Shown: positions 32,486 to 42,668 of the stretch, one piece after another
How the letters are laid out: each line of letters opens with the position of its first letter
How positions within the stretch are numbered: the first letter of the stretch is position 1
DNA from: Elymus sibiricus
Lineage: Eukaryota > Streptophyta > Magnoliopsida > Poales > Poaceae
Assembly: GCA_039707655.1 (NCBI GenBank)
Contig: CM077676.1
Span: 432,117,379 to 432,181,378 of the forward strand
Length of the DNA stretch: 64,000 nt
Reading direction: 5' to 3'
Program-made: the position numbers and the translations under genes
The notes under the pieces: generated by a model
Seen by the model: the letters and a program-made list of their open reading frames with translations, nothing else
What the model was told of the DNA's origin: nothing
The model's database searches: none

Positions 32486-33711
32486 CTGTTACCAGCGATG
32501 TATGGGTACTGGAACGGCTTCATTCTAAGATCGTCAAATGCCTGTTGGTGTATCTCACTGTTCAGCAGACTGTATCCATTGCAAAAGCAGGAACCATAGC
32601 ATCGCTGAGGTTCTTCTGTGACAAATGCAGCAGTCTACAAGCAACACAGAAAAGAATGAAGATAAAGACACCAGCAAACATCTTGGTATTTCATCTGAAG
32701 CAATTTAAGTACATCGAGCAGATTTGCCACTATAAAAAGCTATCATATCACGTTGTTTTGCCACTGGAGCTTAAACTCATCAACATTGTTGACCGGTCAG
32801 ACTTGGAATATTCCCTTTTCGCTGTGCCAGTCCATGTTGCTGTGCTGAAGGTTAGTTTTTGCAAAGCCAGTATTAGCTCCTGCTTTGAAGGATATTCTAG
32901 TCCATGTGGTTTTGAGCCGCTTCAATGGAAAATTGCATGGACGCCCAGCTGGGAGTCCTTTGCAGTGAGCCGTGGAGCATCTGATAATATTTCATTTTAC
33001 TCGACAAATGCCTGTTCAAGCCATGCATGGGCGAAAGATTTTCATTGCAGGTCTCTAGTTGCCCGCCCAAGTGGCACGTTTCTTGCGGAGGTAACCGCGG
33101 CTATGCACATAATTCCTTATCAATTTCCATTGTCGGTGAAGACATCTGGTTTCGGCGTCCGATTGGCTCGAGGGCGAGCCAAAATTCACAGGGAGAGGAT
33201 TATCACTGGCCAACCTCGACGCTCCTATGGATGCCTTGTTCTTGCAAATACTTCTCCCAGAATAATGGTTGAGTGTTTTGCTATTGGGCGTACCTCCCTG
33301 TTCGGCGAGCAAAGTTTCAAGGAGGGAGGGGTGTCATGCTTATGGCCGTCTTCCTCGATCAAGCCTGCACCAACCATAGGTATTACTCCGAGTTCGACCA
33401 AGTCTGTGCCAACAACAACTACTCCTTCTACGATGTTAGAGTCTTCGTCCTCGTCCAAGTCTACCTCGACCATGGCTACTTCTGTAAAGGCTACCACCAC
33501 CAATCTGACAGTGCCTTGGGACCCGGGCAGAAATTATTCGGCATCGGCTTGGGGTCAAGCCGAGTTTGAAGGAGGGAGGAATGTCATGGGAACAACTATA
33601 TCTGGCACTTCAGGTGAAGCCCAAGGACGACCCGGCCGGCCCAAGCGAGATACGAAGCCCAACCCACTTAACACAGAGGCGCTGATCGTGGTCCAGGAAC
33701 TGAAGATATAG
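32446..33711 (+). CDS. Second ORF of the young element, includes a ubiquitin-specific protease fragment
   Basis: A 421-codon open frame running into the 3' LTR. Its ATG at 32446 overlaps the end of the first ORF; initiation there is uncertain. Residues about 51-133 match the USP/UCH catalytic domain of plant UBP3/UBP4-type deubiquitinases ([59 protein letters not shown]), including one CxxC pair of the zinc ribbon. The catalytic Cys box and His box are absent, so no protease activity is expected. A Ser/Thr-rich segment follows (about 300-345), then the WGQA...GGRNVMG tail of a Gypsy polyprotein. It could be made as a fusion with the first ORF by frameshifting, but I see no proof. Confidence 0.6.
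   Translation: MVVLLLWDPSDFVTVTSDVWVLERLHSKIVKCLLVYLTVQQTVSIAKAGTIASLRFFCDKCSSLQATQKRMKIKTPANILVFHLKQFKYIEQICHYKKLSYHVVLPLELKLINIVDRSDLEYSLFAVPVHVAVLKVSFCKASISSCFEGYSSPCGFEPLQWKIAWTPSWESFAVSRGASDNISFYSTNACSSHAWAKDFHCRSLVARPSGTFLAEVTAAMHIIPYQFPLSVKTSGFGVRLARGRAKIHRERIITGQPRRSYGCLVLANTSPRIMVECFAIGRTSLFGEQSFKEGGVSCLWPSSSIKPAPTIGITPSSTKSVPTTTTPSTMLESSSSSKSTSTMATSVKATTTNLTVPWDPGRNYSASAWGQAEFEGGRNVMGTTISGTSGEAQGRPGRPKRDTKPNPLNTEALIVVQELKI
32596..32844 (+). pseudogene. Captured UBP3/UBP4-type deubiquitinase fragment
   Basis: About 83 codons of a host ubiquitin-specific protease domain inside the element, in frame with the second ORF. ILV.HLK.FKY.EQ and YKKLSY.VV.PLELKL are diagnostic of the USP12/46 group. 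Substitutions at normally conserved sites (for example HLKQF where HLKRF is usual) show it is no longer constrained as an enzyme. Confidence 0.82.
33571..33581 (+). other. Polypurine tract of the young element
   Basis: GGAGGGAGGAA directly before the 3' LTR. A near copy, GGAGGGAGGGG followed by TGTCATG, lies 250 bases upstream at 33321-33338. Confidence 0.7.
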
Positions 33712-33899
33712 GCGCGACTCATCTTCGTGGAGGGGCATCGAAGAACTGAAGACTGAACCGGCCGCCGTTGGGCGTTTCCCCTCTCCCACCCCCTGGCTCT
33801 CGATTCCTCGATCCCCTTCTTGCTGCTACTACCTGTATCTTGTATCCCAGATTCATAGCGATTGAGTGAACAATATATCCTAGATCGAGGTTCGTATCA
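33582..33899 (+). repeat. 3' LTR, 318 bp
   Basis: TGTCATGGGAAC...TTCGTATCA, TG/CA ends. Confidence 0.88.
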
Positions 33900-33904
33900 T
33901 TTGT

Positions 33905-35303
33905 CCAGTTTTTTGTTGTTGCTAAATTCATGAATTCTAGAAATTATGAAATTTGCAGTACCATCTTCATGAATTCTAGAAATTCATTTTAAGCCATTCT
34001 TTGTCCAGTTTTCATTTCTATATAAGGAGTGTTTTGTTGAGATCCATACAGCAGTACAATCTTCACGAATTCTAGATATTATGAATTTGTAGCCTTAGTT
34101 TATTGTATGTGTGTTGTGTAGTTTTACGTGATGACGGCAAATTAACCTATACAAGGAAGAACCGAGATATTGCCGAGACACTTATTTCCGACGCAGCTAG
34201 TATACGTGAATAGTGCTTTTTTTCCCTCTCTGTGTAGATCACATTTGGATTTGCAAATTTTAGGAATTGTAGACGTATATCTTGGAATTGTAAACGTATA
34301 TCTAACGGTTTTGCTAAAGTATGGTGTCCGTGCGTTGCCAGGGGCGACTGTACATGCACAAATCATGGAATTGTAAACGTATATCTTGTGAACAATCACT
34401 TTTTTTTTACTTTGGATTTCAATTTCGTGCTTTGGTATCACGACATCACCTAAAGGATGGTGTCGCTGGATATTCTATCATGTGGCTACTCCGGTAATAG
34501 TAACTCACCGGAGCTTGCTAACGGGGAATTGTTTGTTGTTGCCTGCGGTTTCACCCTAGTTCCTCTCGCATCCTACGATCATGAGAAATCCGGACACATA
34601 TATTGTATTTTTTTTAATTGATTGAATTGCTTACCACATGTGTCATGTGGTGACACATATATTGTATAATGTGAAATCAGCCTGCCTTTCTTCTCCCAGG
34701 AGTAGAATTTATGCAATATGTGTGTAGTTGGTAAATGAGTGGATTTATTGTACTACAATACCACTGTACCCTCTATCTAGACCATTCAGTTTGCGTCAGG
34801 ATTCATGTTATCCTTATATAGAAATTTATTTTTCATAGTATTTCATCCATTTTGTGTCCTCGGTCTTTCGTGTATTCGTTAGCAAATGTTCATAATGGGT
34901 GGGTAAATTTGATGCTGGGTAAGTTTCATGACGAGTCATATATGCTACTTAAACTAAACATTGTTTTGATTTCGAACTGTTAGCACTTGATATGTGTTCC
35001 TTATATGTAAACTCAGTTAAGTAATTCGGTTTGGCATCCCACCTTCGATCTGAAGCGTCCATTATCCATCCGGCATTTTAGAAAGAGAGTTTGCAAGATT
35101 TCACCGAATATGGGTTATCACCAGATAATTCCCCTTTTGTTCGTTACTGTAGATTAAGTTGGCCATTGTCAAGGGAGGATTTGTGGCACGCAGGTGCAGG
35201 TGCACCGACCCCATTTTTATTTGTGCTTTCTATTTTGATTCTTTTGTATCTTTTGAACCAAAAGTTCAAATTAATTTTGTTTGCGTATTTGTGTTTCTTG
35301 TGA
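33905..35303. other. AT-rich DNA with short local repeats
   Basis: No gene supported. ATGAATTCTAGAAATT-like phrases recur at about 33930, 33970 and 34065, and GGAATTGTAAACGTATATCT-like phrases at about 34263, 34284 and 34370. A small retroposon footprint lies at 34593-34667. Confidence 0.45.
34593..34667 (-). mobile_element. Minute retroposon footprint with 16-bp duplication
   Basis: GACACATATATTGTAT is repeated at 34593-34608 and 34652-34667. The 43-bp insert between starts with T8, so on the minus strand it ends in poly-A, as a strongly 5'-truncated LINE would. Confidence 0.5.
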
Positions 35304-35468
35304 GGCAAATTTTAGCATGCTCCCTCTTACCCCCTCTTTTTACATACAAGGTAAGAAGGTAAGAGTTAATCCAACCACTAATTAATGTGATCAACGGCTC
35401 AGATCTACTACATACTCTTACCTCTCATGTGAAAAGAGTGAGTAAGAGGGAGCATGCTAAAACTGCTC
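35304..35468. mobile_element. Mutator-type MITE with 9-bp duplication
   Basis: The inverted ends share TTTTAGCATGCTCCCTCTTAC (21 bp, 35310-35330 against 35442-35462); the outermost six bases have decayed. TTCTTGTGA flanks it at 35295-35303 and 35469-35477, and 9 bp is the Mutator duplication size. Confidence 0.75.
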
Positions 35469-35771
35469 TTCTTGTGATGTGGGCTTTCAAATAAGACCAC
35501 TTTTGAATAGGTTTTGATGAGTTTTTAAAACTTCACAAACTTTCAAGTGCTGAAACTTGATATGAACGACCGACAAAATCAGCAAGTTTCAGAAATTAGA
35601 GCTTAAAACTTGGTGTGCCCTTGTGCGGACTTCAACAACTTCGCATATCGTGAAGCAATCGTGCGGTCGGGCAGGGCTGGGCAGGTGAGTGTTCTCACAC
35701 CTGCATGCCCCTGCGAATTTCCGCGTTGCCAAAAGATATTGAAAAATCAAAAGAGTCTTGAAGGAGACTGG

Positions 35772-36206
35772 TGTCGGTTCTAAATCCGGCATATCTCGTA
35801 GTAGGGGTCCTAAGCTAGGCGTCTTGGAGCGATGGTAACATCGACACATGATTTTACCCAGGTTCGGGTGTCGGTACCAAAACCGGCAGATCTCGGGTAG
35901 GGGGTCCGAACTGTAGATCTTGGAGTCAATGGATAACGAGGAACGTAGAGACATCGATTACCCAGGTTCGGGCCCTCTCGAAGAGGTAAAACCCTATGTC
36001 CTGCTTGATTGTATTGATTTGTCGTATGACGATTACATGGTTGATCTACCTCGAGATCGGATGGGCTAAACCCTAGGTGGGTATGATGATAATGGTTCTT
36101 TCCTCTACGGACTAAACCCTCTGGTTTATATAGACACCAGGGGTACCTAGGGTTACATATGGTCGGTTGCCATCAGGGATAAACATGCCGATTACGCTAA
36201 ACCTTT
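35772..36206 (+). repeat. Partial LTR (TGTCGGTACC type), its first 97 bp duplicated
   Basis: TGTCGGTACCAAAACCGGC at 35869 opens a Triticeae LTR of a type I recognise from Gypsy-like elements. The 97 bp before it (35772-35868) are a diverged copy of the same LTR start. The LTR is interrupted at 36206 by the Tekay element. Its continuation resumes after the right-hand CCTTT duplication, at 61153. Confidence 0.6.
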
Positions 36207-37569
36207 TGTGACACCCTGGTTTTTCAAACTTTTTCTTTTCAAAACTTTTATGGTTTTATTTGCCATTTGTTGGTTTTTGGAGTCAATTCTTTGGACTTTG
36301 GACTTGAGCACACTTCCATTTCTTCTCCCAAGTGTGCCAAGGCTCTCATATTCTCTCTAAAACCCTACTGGATCAAACCCTAATTTTTATTCTCTCCAAA
36401 TAATTCATTTCCTCCTCTGATAATACTCACTTCAACTATGGTTTGTGAAGCAACCTATAGTTCTGTTGATCAGAAAAATCCCACATTAATACCACATCTT
36501 CTTGACATCATCTATTCCCACAATCTCCAAAAATATTTCATTGTCCAATATAAAATTCTGTCCATAATATTCCTTTTACCTTCTGGACAGAATTGACCCT
36601 ATGTGAAGCAACATATATTTCTATGACTCAAAAAATTCCCAAATAAATCCCTGGGATACTAGGAGTCATATCCTCTCACAATATCTAAAAACAGCTCCTA
36701 GTCCAGTGCAATTTTTCAGCAAAAATATTCTGACAAGCTTCTGGTCATTTCAGACCTTTGTGAAGGAAGTGCCATCTAGGAGAATCCATTTGCTCTGAAA
36801 TTTTTATGGCATGTTGGCACTACCAAATAACCTCCTAATACCCAATTTCAGCTTCAGGAGAGCATCCATGTGAGTCCATCTTCCTCACTAAGTTTCTGGA
36901 CCAGATTGTGGTTTACACAGGAACTATGTTCAAAACTTTGCAGAAGTTGCTCAAATTTTCCCAGCATATAGTCTTTCCTACCTAGAACACACCAGACAAC
37001 CCCTTTGGCTCCATCTCCAACTCATCTCTCTTCTGGATCCCTCCCAAGTTTCTGCTTAGAAACTGTTGCTGATGCTACCCTTTGGCTCAGGATGAACCTG
37101 GTTGAACCAGTGGCACGGGGAGGTTACAGGAACCAGGGTCGGCACACCAGACACGGTCTGGCAGGCCAGCTCATGTCGCGTGTGCCTGTGCACGCGGTGA
37201 CCACGCGGCTGGCGCTGCCAAACGCGCGCTCTGGGCGTCGCCAGGCTCGGGTCTCGTCGGAGGCCGACGACCGCGTCGCCGTACGTTGTCCGCTCGTGCC
37301 GACGACCTCTCCACTGTCCACGTAGCCGCTCCAGAGCCTTCCCCTCGCCGGAAACACCCTCGCCGGCCGCCACCGAACGCCGTCACTGTGGCGCCCGTGC
37401 TGCCACTGTGGCCGTGCTGGCTGTCCTCTTCCTCCCGTCAAGCCATCACGTCGCCATAACTCACCTGCGCTCCCCCATCACTTCGCCCGTGCCGCGACAG
37501 CCAGCTCGCCGTCCTTGCTCTGGCGACGTGGCTGTGGCGCCGCTCGGCTCCAGAACCCTCCCTTCCGCC

Positions 37570-37577
37570 TATAAATA
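37570..37577 (+). promoter_or_regulatory. TATA box in the Tekay 5' LTR
   Basis: TATAAATA in a GC-rich setting. The same box is conserved in the 3' LTR at 59287-59294. Confidence 0.6.
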
Positions 37578-39511
37578 GCCTGCCCGGCTCGTCTTCGCTC
37601 CTCAAAACACTCCACCACCTCCCAATCGAGCCCCAGCTCACCGAGCCAAGGTCGAGAGGCCCTCTGGCCTCGTATCTCGCCGGAGCTCCGCCGCCAAGCT
37701 AGCCTCACCTCCCTTCTCTTCCAGACCACCCCAGCCTCACCCAAACCCACAGTCGAGCTCAGGGCATTCCCCTGACCCTGGCTGACCTCTTCCCTGGCCG
37801 AGGTGCTGCCGGAATTGCCATCTCCGACGACACCCGAGACCAGCCGTCACCAGAGAGGAAGGGGGCGACGCCGTTAGGCCGTCTCTGGAGTAGCCACGGG
37901 TACAGGGAGCCTCGTCTCCACCTGATCGACTCATGCCCGCCGTCTCCCGAGCTCGTCGTCGTCACTATCGCCGGTGATCGCCGTCGGTGAGCCGCCCGCC
38001 TCTGTTCCTCTCTCCTTCTCTCTATTTAAACCCAGCCAGGTCCCACATGTCAGCGGCCCACGCCCGCGCCCGAAGCGGTATAAGTGGAGGCGCCCCTCCA
38101 CTTTACGTCTTCGACGTGGCCCGCTGTGGGTTTTTCTGTTTTTGTTTAAATTCAATTTTAATCCAGAAATCTGACCAAACTTTGACCAGCCATTACTTTT
38201 AAACCACAAGTCCAATTGAATTGATTCTTTTTGCAACAGTTTTGTATTGAGCCCCTCTATTTTCTGGCCAAATTTGGTATTTTTCCAATGTTCACAGAAT
38301 TTTTGGTCAGCAAAAAGGCTCTATGTAACATTTTCTTTTGCTATTCAAAAATATTTTCAGAAGGAAATTATTGTGGAGTTGAAGACCAGGAGTTTGTTGA
38401 CACTCCACTTGAGCAAGGCAAGCCACATCATCCATTGCATAAGGCATTACAATAGTGTTGGCTTTATTATGGATCATTTTGCATTTTAAATATGCCATAT
38501 TCCATATTATTTGATATATTGCAATAACCCTGCCATGTTAGCACATTTGTCCAACATAGCTAATATAACCAGTAACTTTACTTGTTGAATAACACTTTGA
38601 TGGTTGATCAAGTGCCACCGACCCGGACTTACCCGTGCAGCCACATCTGCCGGAATGGGATGGCCTTGACTTGGTCTGACCGCGTGCTCTTTTACCGGTA
38701 CCATCAAAGAGGGGAGGTTATGCGTGCGTGCTGCCCTGATCAGGTAGGCGACGATAACCTCGTGAGCCCAAGTTGAGTTATTTGCCGGCGTCCCCGTTTG
38801 GGATAGTTTAGTTGGCCACGACGGTGGCAGGTGTCAGGAGTGACACAGGGGCCACCCAGGGCATGACCTGGAGGGAGAATGATTGTCGGTGGTATGATAG
38901 AGGAGTTACGGGTTAGACACGTTTCGTTGGATGAATGTCCATGGTGTGGGTAATGTGCGCAACCTCTGCAGAGTGTAAGAATCTATTAGAATAGCCGCGT
39001 CCACGGTATTGGACACCGTCCGTACTAGGTCACACTGTGTGGTCAACCGTAATAATAATGATGGAAGAACTTGTCTCATGCTTAGTAGTGATCGATAGGT
39101 CACGAGTACTCCGGGGGTCGTGTGTGAACCAGGAAAAGAGTAAGTTGGTAACAGTAAGTGATCATCTTAAAGCATTGAACATATTCATTGCCATGCTATT
39201 GTTTGCTGCACTGTTTTGGTTGCTGTGAGCTTGCGAGTACATTCCAAGTACTCACCTGGCGTATCATGCCAGATGCAGGAGAAGTCGGAGATGGAGATCC
39301 CGATGGTTCGTGCTACGCTAACTAGGTCGTGTCCCAGCAGTGTCCCTATGGGATGGAGAGTCCCACACGATGTTCCGTTACGCTGTAGTCTTTCCACTAG
39401 TACTGAGGCCCTTGAGATGTTTCATAAATAATGTAGATACTGTCATAGAACGAGTAGTGCTCCTGGCCTCACTACCCCATGTGATATCCGAGCTTGTACC
39501 TGTATTATATC

Positions 39512-39517
39512 AATAAA
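39512..39517 (+). terminator. Polyadenylation signal in the Tekay 5' LTR
   Basis: AATAAA about 100 bases before the LTR end. The matching part of the 3' LTR is deleted. Confidence 0.5.
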
Positions 39518-39623
39518 GATCAGTTCTGTTCTGTTCCAAGTTGTTGTGTGTTTTCAGAAGATATGATCTCTAGGCTGGGAACACAAGGTAAACCGGTCCT
39601 CTGAGCCGGGGTGCCACAACGCT

Positions 39624-39636
39624 TGGTATCAGAGCC
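39624..39636 (+). other. Primer-binding site, initiator tRNA-Met
   Basis: TGGTATCAGAGCC, exact complement of the initiator tRNA-Met 3' end, five bases inside the LTR. Confidence 0.88.
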
Positions 39637-39785
39637 GTGCTGACTGTAGGACACCCTAGTTAACCGCGCGCTAGAATCTCGATTAGTGTAGAATTTTGGT
39701 GTGTGTTTTGCTTGCTGCATTTGCTTGTTGCATAGCATGCATCTCGATTCATTTGTTTTACTAACCGCTGGTCTGATGAGTGCAG

Positions 39786-42306
39786 ATGGCGCCATTTCCG
39801 TACCACTACAACCATGAGCCGGCACCGTTCACCTTTCCGATACTACTCCGCAGCGTCTGGCTTCGGCTCTATCCCAATGGCGAAGACCTAGTGTACCAGG
39901 TGCTCCGAGAGCAGCTTGCAGATTCAGTGTATGAGTATCACGCTGAGGCTTTCCTTACTGCGAGTTCGGAGATCGGCAGCTACTCCCGCTCTTCCAAGGG
40001 CGGAACTGCTTCTACTCCCGATCTCGCGATTCAGTTTGCTGCGATGGAGGCTGATACGTCCCCAACGTATCTATAATTTATGAAGTAATCATGCCATGTT
40101 TATTATAGTTTTGTATGATTTTGGTGCACTTTTATATGGCTTTTATATGATTTTCATGGACTAACATATTGACCTAGTGCCTAGTGCCAGTTGCTGTTTT
40201 CTGCTTGTTTTTGGTTTTCCAGAAAATCTATATCAAATGAAGTCCAAATGCAGTGAAACTTTTTGACGATTTTTTCTGAAATATAAGAGACACTAGAAGC
40301 TTTAGGAGGAGGCCAGAAGACCCACAGGGGCTCCACGAGCCACCAGGGCGCGCCACCCCCCCCGGCGCGCCCTGGTGCCGCGTGGGCCCCTGTGGCCCTT
40401 CTTCGCGTGATTCCAACGCTGAAAAATCATATATATTCAGAAACCCCCGAAAGTTAGCCTAGATGAGTTTTTACGCTGCCGCAAGCCTCTGTACCTCCAC
40501 AATCTAATCTACAGCCCTTTTCCGGCACCCTGCCGGAGGGGGGAATCATCACCGGAGGCCATCTTCATCATCCCGGCAGTCTCCATGACGAGGAGGGAGT
40601 AGTTCACCCTCAGGGCTGAGGGTTTGTACCAGTAGCTATGTGTTTTATCTCTCTCTCTCTCGCGTTCTTGATTTGGCACGATCTTGATGTACCGCGAGCT
40701 TTGTTAATATAGTTGGATCATATGGTGTTTCTTCCCTCTCTATCCTTGTTGTGATGAATCGAATCTTTTCCCTTTGAGGTTTCGTTATTGTCGGATTAAA
40801 TATTTTAGATTTGAGAACACTTGATGTATGTCTTGCATATGAATACCCGTGGTGACAATGGGGTATTATATTGATTCACTTGATATATGTTTTGGCATTC
40901 AACTCACGGATTCCCGCGGTGACATTGGGGTAATCTATGCATAGGGGTTGATGCACGTTTTCATTATCTTTTCTCCGATAGAAACTTTGGGGTGCTCCTT
41001 GGAGTTCTTTGTGTGGATTGAATATTATGATTATGAAGTTGTTTGATGCATATCGTATAATCAACTCACGGATACTTGTGGTGACATTGGAGTATCTAGG
41101 TGACATTAGAGTTGGTTGATGTGTATCATATGGTGTTATTTTGGTACGAACTCTAGGGCTGTTTGTGACACTTATAGGAATAGCTCAGTAGATCGATCGG
41201 AAAGGATAACTTTGAGGTGGTTTCGTACCCTACAAACAATTTCTATCTTATGTTCTCCACTAATAGGAACTTGGGAGTGATTCTTTATCGCACGTTGAGG
41301 GATGGTTATATGATCCAATTATATTAGCATTGTTGAGAGATTGCACTAGTGAAAGTATGAACCCTAGGCCTTATTTTCAAGCATTGCAATACAGTTTGTG
41401 CTCACTTTTGTTACTTGCTACCTTGCTGTTTTTATATTTTCATATTACAAAAACCTATATCTACTATCCATACTACACTTTTATCACCATCTCTTCGCCG
41501 AACTAGTGCACCTATACAATTTACCATTGTATTTGGGTGTGTTTGGGACACAAGAGATTTCTTGTATTTGGTTGCAGGGTTGTTTGAGAGATACCATCTT
41601 CAACCTACGCCTCCCACGGATTGATAAACCTTAGGTCATCCACTTGAGAGAAAATTGCTACTGTCGTACAAAACTCTGCGCTTGGAGGCCCAACACGAGT
41701 CTACAAGAATAAGTTGTGTAGTAGACATCAGAGGCTCTCACTGACTTGCGCTTCCACGAGGTCGAGATGCAGACACACCCAGGTTTCTTTCACTATCCCA
41801 CCCTGTCGCCTACGATAGGGCGAGTCCTTTTTATGCTTGTTGATCCGGCGAGTGATCGTGCGACTGGTGTTTTATCCCGTTATCTGAACGCCAGTTATCG
41901 TATGATCATCTCCTTGGCTCAGGAGTTGTCCCGTGCCCAAGAGGCACTTGCAGCAGCTACCACAGCACAGTCTCCTCCTCCTCCTGCATTCTCACCTATG
42001 TATACACTTCCTGTTCATCCTCCACGTATGCCCGAGACTCCCTCTAGGTCGCACGGACAACCAGGTACTTCGTCTGGTATCCGACGTGAGACTCCAGCTG
42101 AGTGGGCCTCGCTGTTAGCCACTCCAGCTGCTCCGATGCTGAGGTGTCGTTCTTCTTCTTCCACAGAGGGAGAACCCTCCCATCAGCATCGTCGTGTTTC
42201 CTTTGATCCGGAGGACGTGATCCACATCATCAGTTCTGATTCAGAGGCGGAATCGGATGACGAGGAGTCTTCAGTCTGCCAGTGTCCGTGTCACCCGCGC
42301 TACTAA
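39786..42306 (+). pseudogene. Extra ORF upstream of gag, split by a solo LTR
   Basis: ATG 39786 opens a frame (APFPYHYNHEPAPFTFPILL...) that reaches the solo LTR at 40051 and resumes at 41736 in the same frame, running to TAA at 42304-42306. Without the insertion and one GAGGC copy it would be about 280 codons. The product has a hydrophobic/aromatic N-terminus, an Ala/Pro-rich middle (SRAQEALAAATTAQSPPPPA) and an acidic, Ser-rich end (SSDSEAESDDEESS) followed by a short Cys cluster CQCPCH. I know no function. Its place between primer site and gag suggests an accessory gene of this lineage. Confidence 0.6.
40052..41730 (+). mobile_element. Solo LTR of the 18466-25877 element family
   Basis: 1679 bp, TGATACGTCCCCAACGTATC...GTAGTAGACATCA. 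It is the reverse complement relative to 18466-20147, with a perfect GAGGC duplication (40047-40051, 41731-41735). Loss of the internal region implies LTR-LTR recombination after insertion. Confidence 0.94.
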
Positions 42307-42668
42307 AGTAGATGATTGAGTTTCAGCATGTGTATGCATCGTAGCATCTTTGCATATGTCAACTACCGCATGAGCAGTACCAGCCATGATATACCCTCTA
42401 CTAGTTTGCTATGTATGATGTTGGGTTGCCTTGTATAATTATGTTGCTTTTCTCATTTTCCTTGGATTTTGTTTTCTTGGTGTCACATGGCCGTATTTCC
42501 CCTATGGATGTTGCTCATCAATTCGGTGTTTTGCAATGGGAACGGTTGTAGGATGAAGAGGTGTAGCATTCAAGGCGGCGATGGAACTCCGGTCTGTCGA
42601 TCCGCCAGACAGGCAGGACAACCACCAGAAGATTTGCCACCTCCACCACCACAACCACTGATCAGATC
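42307..42668 (+). other. Spacer between the extra ORF and gag
   Basis: T-rich DNA, then a Pro-rich coding-like stretch (PPEDLPPPPPQP) in another frame just before the gag frame. This is probably the frameshifted N-terminus of gag. Confidence 0.45.

Larger units (their letters stand above)
29543..33899 (+). mobile_element. Young non-autonomous LTR retrotransposon with captured host sequence
   Basis: Two 318-bp LTRs (29543-29860 and 33582-33899) that differ at only two positions I could find: the first base (G for T in the left copy) and a C/T in CGATTCC(C/T)CGATCC. A tRNA-Met-like primer site follows the left LTR, and the purine tract GGAGGGAGGAA precedes the right one. TTTGT is found at 29536-29540 and 33900-33904, but two bases (AG) separate the left copy from the LTR, so the left junction is imperfect. 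The 3.7-kb interior has no gag knuckle, protease, RT or integrase motif; it holds two long overlapping ORFs. The tail [17 protein letters not shown] resembles the C-terminus of Gypsy polyproteins just before the 3' LTR, which suggests descent from a Gypsy element. Confidence 0.88.
36207..39618 (+). repeat. 5' LTR of the Tekay-type element
   Basis: 3412 bp, TGTGACACCCTGG...GGGGTGCCACA. TATAAATA at 37570-37577 is the likely promoter and AATAAA at 39512-39517 the likely polyadenylation signal. Confidence 0.9.

Noticed and set aside
29543..33899. Complete functional deubiquitinase gene
   Set aside because: Only a middle fragment of the USP domain is present; the catalytic Cys and His boxes are missing.
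37005..38236. Many frames in the Tekay 5' LTR and their copies in the 3' LTR
   Set aside because: They are the GC-rich promoter region of the LTR; frames occur on both strands and are not conserved between the two LTRs.
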